A stretch of 9,566 bases of DNA from an uncultured Bacillus sp. (GTDB taxonomy: Bacteria > Bacillota > Bacilli > Bacillales > Cytobacillaceae): contig CALCRD010000124.1 of NCBI GenBank assembly GCA_937894355.1, positions 1 to 9,566 of the forward strand, written 5' to 3'. This document shows, one piece after another, positions 6,465-9,566 of the stretch. The notes under the pieces were generated by a model that worked only from the letters and a program-made list of their open reading frames with translations, had not been told where the DNA came from and searched no databases. Made by a program: the position numbers and the translations under genes. Numbering within the stretch: the stretch's first letter is position 1; each line of letters starts with the position of its first letter.

Positions 6465-6539
6465 TCATACTATTTCTACAGGTTGCATAATATATAAATA
6501 CCCCTTCTGACAATACGCTTTTGCGGGACACTTAACCAT
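6465..6539 (-). CDS. Possible 24-codon ORF with two cysteines
   Basis: AUG at 6539 to UGA at 6465 reads MVKCPAKAYCQKGYLYIMQP followed by VEIV. It has a CPx4C arrangement, a balanced residue composition, and a hairpin terminator 19 bp after its stop. There is no Shine-Dalgarno sequence before the AUG, and the open frame continues upstream only to a UGA near 6571. It could be the end of a decayed larger gene, a real small protein, or a by-product of the dyad that overlaps it. I do not recognise it. Low confidence. Confidence 0.22.
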   Translation of the reverse strand: MVKCPAKAYCQKGYLYIMQPVEIV

Positions 6540-6581
6540 GGTCGGATCAGAAGGGGCTGGCGCATGAATATTTCATGCGCC
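6501..6581. repeat. Nested dyad element: large imperfect cruciform plus 10-bp hairpin
   Basis: CCCCTTCTGA (6501-6510) and its exact complement TCAGAAGGGG (6547-6556) enclose 36 nt that hold CGCTTTTGCG and the palindrome ACCATGGT. Two bases later GGCGCATGAA (6559-6568) pairs perfectly with TTCATGCGCC (6572-6581), loop TAT. On the plus strand the second hairpin is followed by TTATATTT, so the pair looks like a folded RNA plus terminator. TTGAAT (6444-6449), 18 nt, TACTAT (6468-6473) could be its plus-strand promoter. On the minus strand it lies in the tail of the SulP-ArsR transcript. It could be a small RNA, an operon-end structure or a dispersed palindromic repeat. Confidence 0.45.
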
Positions 6582-6632
6582 TTATATTTGGTTGAACTTT
6601 TTTGCTTTTATTGCAAATCCCTAATAAAAAAT

Positions 6633-6986
6633 TTAATTGCGTCCTTTCATTTCTTTTACTAAATCTTCATTAAATTTATCTAATAAATTTGCAGTGTCAA
6701 TTAAGTGATTATTAAATATTTGCCTGACAATATCTAATAAATCAATAATCATGGGATCCCTTAATGAATAAAGAACCCTATTTCCGTCTTTCGTACCCGT
6801 TACAATATTTTTACTACGTAAAACACTGAGTTGCTGTGATATCGTCGACCCTTCAGCACCAATGATTGTTAATAGTTCATTAACATTCTTATCCCCTTCT
6901 GCAAGAAGTTCGAGGATCCTTATCCTCAAAGGGTGGGAAAGTGCTTTGAAAAAATCCGCTTTGAATTGCTGTAATTGTAAATTCAT
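6633..6986 (-). CDS. ArsR/SmtB-type winged-helix repressor, cysteine-free
   Basis: 117 residues from the preferred start. Domain: FKALSHPLRIRILELLAEG (helices 1-2), NVNELLTIIGAEGSTISQQLSVLRSKNIV (helix-turn-helix), GTKDGNRVLYSLRD (wing), then a C-terminal helix for dimerisation. Members bind operator DNA as dimers and usually let go on binding metal or on thiol oxidation. Here there is no cysteine, the ELCVCDL arsenic/metal box is absent (NVNELLTI stands in its place), and the helix-5 Asp/His set of zinc sensors is not evident, so the signal is unknown. The frame is open back to 7112, overlapping the transporter gene, but GGAGGA (6991-6996) sits directly before the AUG at 6986. It starts 29 bp after the SulP stop: an operon, and probably repression of it. 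Confidence 0.88.
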   Translation of the reverse strand: MNLQLQQFKADFFKALSHPLRIRILELLAEGDKNVNELLTIIGAEGSTISQQLSVLRSKNIVTGTKDGNRVLYSLRDPMIIDLLDIVRQIFNNHLIDTANLLDKFNEDLVKEMKGRN

Positions 6987-7015
6987 TTTCTCCTCCAATA
7001 AAACCATTTCCTTCA

Positions 7016-8767
7016 TCAAACTTGAAGTTTCACTTTTCCAGTTATCTCTGTGGTATTTGGTTTGGATAAATGTGAACACTCCTCGAAGGCAAAGTGCCTG
7101 CAACCAATACACTTATCATAATTTAATGTTGTAAGTGCATAGTCAATGGCTTCTCCTGTACGTTCAAAAAAGTTCTCTCTCTCTATTTTTAAGTCTAACC
7201 CGGTCTTAATAAGAACTTCCATTGGCTGTGGTTGTAAGCCAGATACAATAATTTTTCCGCCATTTTGTCTAAAATGACTAACAATACTTGTTAATGTTGC
7301 CTCTCCAGTCGTATCCATATAAGGTACTTTTCCCATTCGCAGAATTAACACCTTTGGCCTATGATTGATTGTAGTCATAATGTTCTGTTCAAACATTTGT
7401 GCTGCTCCAAAGAACAGTGGACCTTCAATTGTAAAAATACTTATTTGCGGGCAATCATGTCCTTCATTTACTACATATGATTTTACTTTTTTACTGCCTA
7501 ATGCCTGGTCTGGAAGCACTTTGGCAACAGTCATTAATCCGCTCATTCGTTTTACAAACAAAATAGCTGCTAATACCAATCCTACTTCTACTGCAACTGT
7601 TAGGTTCGCGAAAACCGTTAATAAAAATGTAGTAACCAAAATAAAAGAATCACTTGATTTAGTTTGTAAGACATGAGCAAACGATTTCCTTTCACTCATA
7701 TTCCAAGCAACTACCATTAAAATTGGAGCCATACTAGCTAATGGAATATGTGATGCATAGGGAGCAAACACTAACAATACAATTAGGACAACGAATCCGT
7801 GTATAACTCCAGACATCCGTGTGACAGCACCGTTTTTAATATTGGTTGCAGTTCGTGCAATTGCACCTGTTGCAGGAATCCCACCAAATAATGGGGTTAC
7901 CATATTTGCTATACCCTGGCCTATCAACTCCCGGTTACTATCATGTTTTGTTCCAGACATTCCATCTGCCACAACTGCAGATAACAATGATTCTATTCCA
8001 CCCAAAATGGCAATTACAAAAGCTGGTTGAATAAGCTTAATGATTGTATCCAAAGTCACATCAGGGAAAATAAAGCTTGGTAGCTTACTAGGAATCTCAC
8101 CATAAGCTGATCCAATTGTTGCTACTTTATCTGGAAAAATGAATGCTGCGATTAAAGTAGAAACTAATAGTCCTATTAACGGACCTGGGATTTTTGGAAA
8201 CCATTTTGGAGTTACCAGTATCGTCACTAAACAAATAATAGCAATCAATACACTATAAAGATTAACCGTATTAATATTAATAATAATCTCTTTAGCATTT
8301 GCAATAAACTCTTCATGCTTTTCAATCCCGGTAAGCCCTAAAAAACTAGCAACTTGCCCTGTGAAAATAATCACGGCTATTCCGGATGTAAAACCTATAG
8401 TAACTGGGCGTGGAATATATTTGATTAAGGAACCTAGTTTAAATATTCCCATTAAGAATAACATAATACCGGCCATAAATCCTGCAATTAACAGGTTAGT
8501 ATATCCGTAAGTCATAACTACGCCTAACAACACAGGAATAAATGCTCCGGTTGGTCCAGCAATTTGGAACTTTGATCCCCCGATAATTGAAATCAGAATT
8601 CCGGCAATAATCGTCGTATAAATCCCGTATTCTGGATTGACACCTGACGCGATAGCAAAAGCCATTCCTAGCGGGATTGCGATGACTCCGACAATCGTCC
8701 CCGATAGAAAGTCCCTTCTTAAGCTATCGATAGAATAATGGTTTAACTTGCCAAAAATAGATTTCAC
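7016..8767 (-). CDS. SulP-family inorganic anion transporter with STAS domain and Cys-containing tail
   Basis: 583 residues. Residues about 15-405 are hydrophobic with many membrane helices and carry SulP landmarks: GTIVGVIAIPLGMAFAIASG, then GPTGAFIPV and, further on, GGIPATGAIARTATN. A STAS domain follows at about 440-545, with DTTG where anti-sigma antagonists have the phosphorylated DSSG. The family carries sulfate, bicarbonate or other anions, usually with Na+ or H+; the substrate is not decided here. The last 40 residues add CIGC (553-556), a later ECSH (C564, H566) and a polar end, a possible metal or redox site. The frame opens at a UUG at 8785, but that has no ribosome binding site; AGGTAGG (8774-8780) lies 6 nt before the GUG at 8767, giving MKSIFGKLNHYS, a normal family start. 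First gene of an operon with the ArsR-type regulator. Confidence 0.94.
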   Translation of the reverse strand: MKSIFGKLNHYSIDSLRRDFLSGTIVGVIAIPLGMAFAIASGVNPEYGIYTTIIAGILISIIGGSKFQIAGPTGAFIPVLLGVVMTYGYTNLLIAGFMAGIMLFLMGIFKLGSLIKYIPRPVTIGFTSGIAVIIFTGQVASFLGLTGIEKHEEFIANAKEIIININTVNLYSVLIAIICLVTILVTPKWFPKIPGPLIGLLVSTLIAAFIFPDKVATIGSAYGEIPSKLPSFIFPDVTLDTIIKLIQPAFVIAILGGIESLLSAVVADGMSGTKHDSNRELIGQGIANMVTPLFGGIPATGAIARTATNIKNGAVTRMSGVIHGFVVLIVLLVFAPYASHIPLASMAPILMVVAWNMSERKSFAHVLQTKSSDSFILVTTFLLTVFANLTVAVEVGLVLAAILFVKRMSGLMTVAKVLPDQALGSKKVKSYVVNEGHDCPQISIFTIEGPLFFGAAQMFEQNIMTTINHRPKVLILRMGKVPYMDTTGEATLTSIVSHFRQNGGKIIVSGLQPQPMEVLIKTGLDLKIERENFFERTGEAIDYALTTLNYDKCIGCRHFAFEECSHLSKPNTTEITGKVKLQV

Positions 8768-8832
8768 AAATATCCTACCTCGCAATATTTATATATTTGA
8801 ATTTTTGAAGATACAGATAATGATACATCCTT

Positions 8833-8858
8833 GCTAGGCTCTTTGTCTAGCTTTTTTT
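8833..8858 (+). terminator. Plus-strand terminator opposite the sulP leader
   Basis: GCTAGGC (8833-8839) pairs with GTCTAGC (8845-8851, one G-T pair), loop TCTTT, followed directly by seven T residues. As a terminator it works only on the plus strand, where no gene lies upstream. It may stop antisense transcription before the cardiolipin synthase promoter. On the minus strand the same hairpin lies in the sulP 5' leader. Confidence 0.6.
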
Positions 8859-8870
8859 AAATTTATTTAC

Positions 8871-8888
8871 TAAATATTCTAAATATTC
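8871..8888 (-). repeat. Tandem AT-rich repeats at the sulP start site; candidate ArsR operator
   Basis: TAAATATTC occurs twice head to tail (8871-8879, 8880-8888). Because AATATT is its own complement, AATATT-CTA-AATATT is also an inverted repeat, suitable for a dimer. It lies about 14 bp downstream of the predicted -10, where a bound repressor would block transcription. The assignment to the operon's ArsR-type protein is inference; AT-rich repeats also arise by chance. Confidence 0.4.
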
Positions 8889-8901
8889 TTAGTTTATTTT
8901 C

Positions 8902-8930
8902 ACTATACTGGAGAATGTTTTTTATTACAA
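8902..8930 (-). promoter_or_regulatory. Sigma-A type promoter of the sulP-arsR operon
   Basis: Minus strand TTGTAA (8925-8930), 17-nt spacer, TATAGT (8902-8907). It gives a leader of about 130 nt to the GUG at 8767. Spacing is optimal and the -10 matches at 5 of 6 positions. Confidence 0.6.
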
Positions 8931-9020
8931 GTAACATTTGAAAATTCGAACCGTATTTTTTAATAATAAAAACTCATTATGGCCTGCGGAAATTCTGAAA
9001 CAGTTTAAAATTCAAAAAAA

Positions 9021-9036
9021 ATACAGTAAACTGTAT
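9021..9036 (+). promoter_or_regulatory. Operator-like palindrome upstream of the cardiolipin synthase gene
   Basis: ATACAG-TAAA-CTGTAT, a 6-bp perfect inverted repeat with a 4-nt centre, 58 bp before the AUG at 9094. A related AAACAGTTT lies at 8998-9006. The spacing suits a dimeric repressor, but I cannot name the protein. A possible -35/-10 pair (TTGAAA 9047-9052, TAAATA 9069-9074) follows it, so binding here could act from just upstream of the promoter. Confidence 0.35.
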
Positions 9037-9093
9037 ATAACAAAGCTTGAAATAAATGTTACATCGCATAAATACGCCCTTGAGGAGAAAAAA

Positions 9094-9566
9094 ATGCAAA
9101 TAACTATTATAGTCATTGGAATTTTCCTAGTTTTAAATGTTTTGTTAGCGACTTTTGTGGTCTTCCTAGAAAGAAAAAATCCAAGTTCAACCTGGGCATG
9201 GCTCATGGTCCTTTTTTTTATTCCCATACTTGGATTTATTCTTTATATAGTCTTTGGTCAAAACTTAAGTAAAAGGCGCATATTTAAGTGGGATAAACTT
9301 GAACACACCTATCTTCAAAAAGCAGTATCTGCCCAAATGAAGCTCATTAAAGGACCAGAGAGGCCTTCATTTCTTGATCCATCTGTTTGGGAATACAAAG
9401 ATTTAATCTATTTACATTTAAATAATAACGAAGCACTTTATACAAAAAACAATTCTATTACCACGTTTACAGACGGTCATGATAAATTTTCGGCATTATT
9501 AACTGATATTTATGAGGCAAAAGAGCATATCCACTTAATTTACTATATTATTCGTGATGATGAACT
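9094..9566 (+). CDS. cls: Cardiolipin synthase, N-terminal part (3' truncated by window edge)
   Basis: The frame is open from the AUG at 9094 to the window end (157 codons). Two membrane helices open the protein (ITIIVIGIFLVLNVLLATFV and, after ERKNPSSTWAWLM, VLFFIPILGFILYIVFGQ), the usual N-terminal pair of bacterial ClsA enzymes. The following region (KAHIHLIYY-like end: AKEHIHLIYYIIRDDE) matches the start of the first phospholipase D domain; the two HKD catalytic motifs would lie beyond the window. The enzyme condenses two phosphatidylglycerol molecules to cardiolipin and glycerol at the membrane. AGGAG (9083-9087) lies 6 nt before the AUG. It is divergent from the sulP operon, with about 325 bp between starts. 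B. subtilis has several paralogues, so the exact orthologue is not assigned. Confidence 0.93.
   Translation, partial: MQITIIVIGIFLVLNVLLATFVVFLERKNPSSTWAWLMVLFFIPILGFILYIVFGQNLSKRRIFKWDKLEHTYLQKAVSAQMKLIKGPERPSFLDPSVWEYKDLIYLHLNNNEALYTKNNSITTFTDGHDKFSALLTDIYEAKEHIHLIYYIIRDDE

Noticed and set aside
7016..7112. Long ArsR version starting at 7112 inside sulP
   Set aside because: The extension reads sulP sequence in another frame; the AUG at 6986 has GGAGGA directly before it and starts at the normal family N-terminus.
9012..9227. Minus-strand frame at the cls start
   Set aside because: Antisense to the well-supported cls N-terminus, no ribosome binding site or family match.

Overview
The window is low-GC, AT-rich DNA with strong AGGAGG-type ribosome binding sites, UUG and GUG starts next to AUG, and many rho-independent terminators. 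With the gene families present (solitary TrpB, class IV branched-chain aminotransferase, ArsR-SulP pair, ClsA-type cardiolipin synthase), this points to a chromosome of a Bacillaceae-type Firmicute. Nothing fixes the species. No tRNA, rRNA, CRISPR array, phage or plasmid gene was seen.

Layout. Bases 2-997 (+) are the C-terminal part of a GGDEF-EAL cyclic-di-GMP protein, cut by the left edge. A strong two-way hairpin terminator (1022-1052) separates it from a convergent, solitary trpB (1117-2283, -), which has its own promoter and a structured leader rich in GAG/UAG triplets. Upstream lies an HD-domain protein gene (2505-3017, -). Bases 3019-4206 hold no intact gene. They contain an orphan terminator (3198-3231) and, directly beside it, a decayed insertion sequence (3235-4065) bounded by 16-bp perfect (26 of 30 extended) inverted repeats. 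Next come a small ribbon-helix-helix protein gene (4207-4398, -), an unrecognised 115-residue protein gene (4608-4955, -) and a branched-chain aminotransferase gene, ilvE type (5199-6278, -), each of the last two with its own terminator. Bases 6423-6581 hold a cluster of three dyads and a possible 24-codon ORF. An operon-like pair follows: SulP anion transporter (7016-8767, -) and a cysteine-free ArsR-type regulator (6633-6986, -). The right edge carries the start of a divergent cardiolipin synthase gene (9094 onward, +).

Function. Most genes are housekeeping: tryptophan synthesis, branched-chain amino acid transamination, phospholipid synthesis and c-di-GMP turnover. The parts that stand out are regulatory or relic: the trpB leader, the sulP promoter with tandem AT repeats that could be an ArsR operator, the SulP cysteine-bearing tail, the nested-dyad element at 6423-6581, and the eroded IS. 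I did not find a clearly new multi-gene system.
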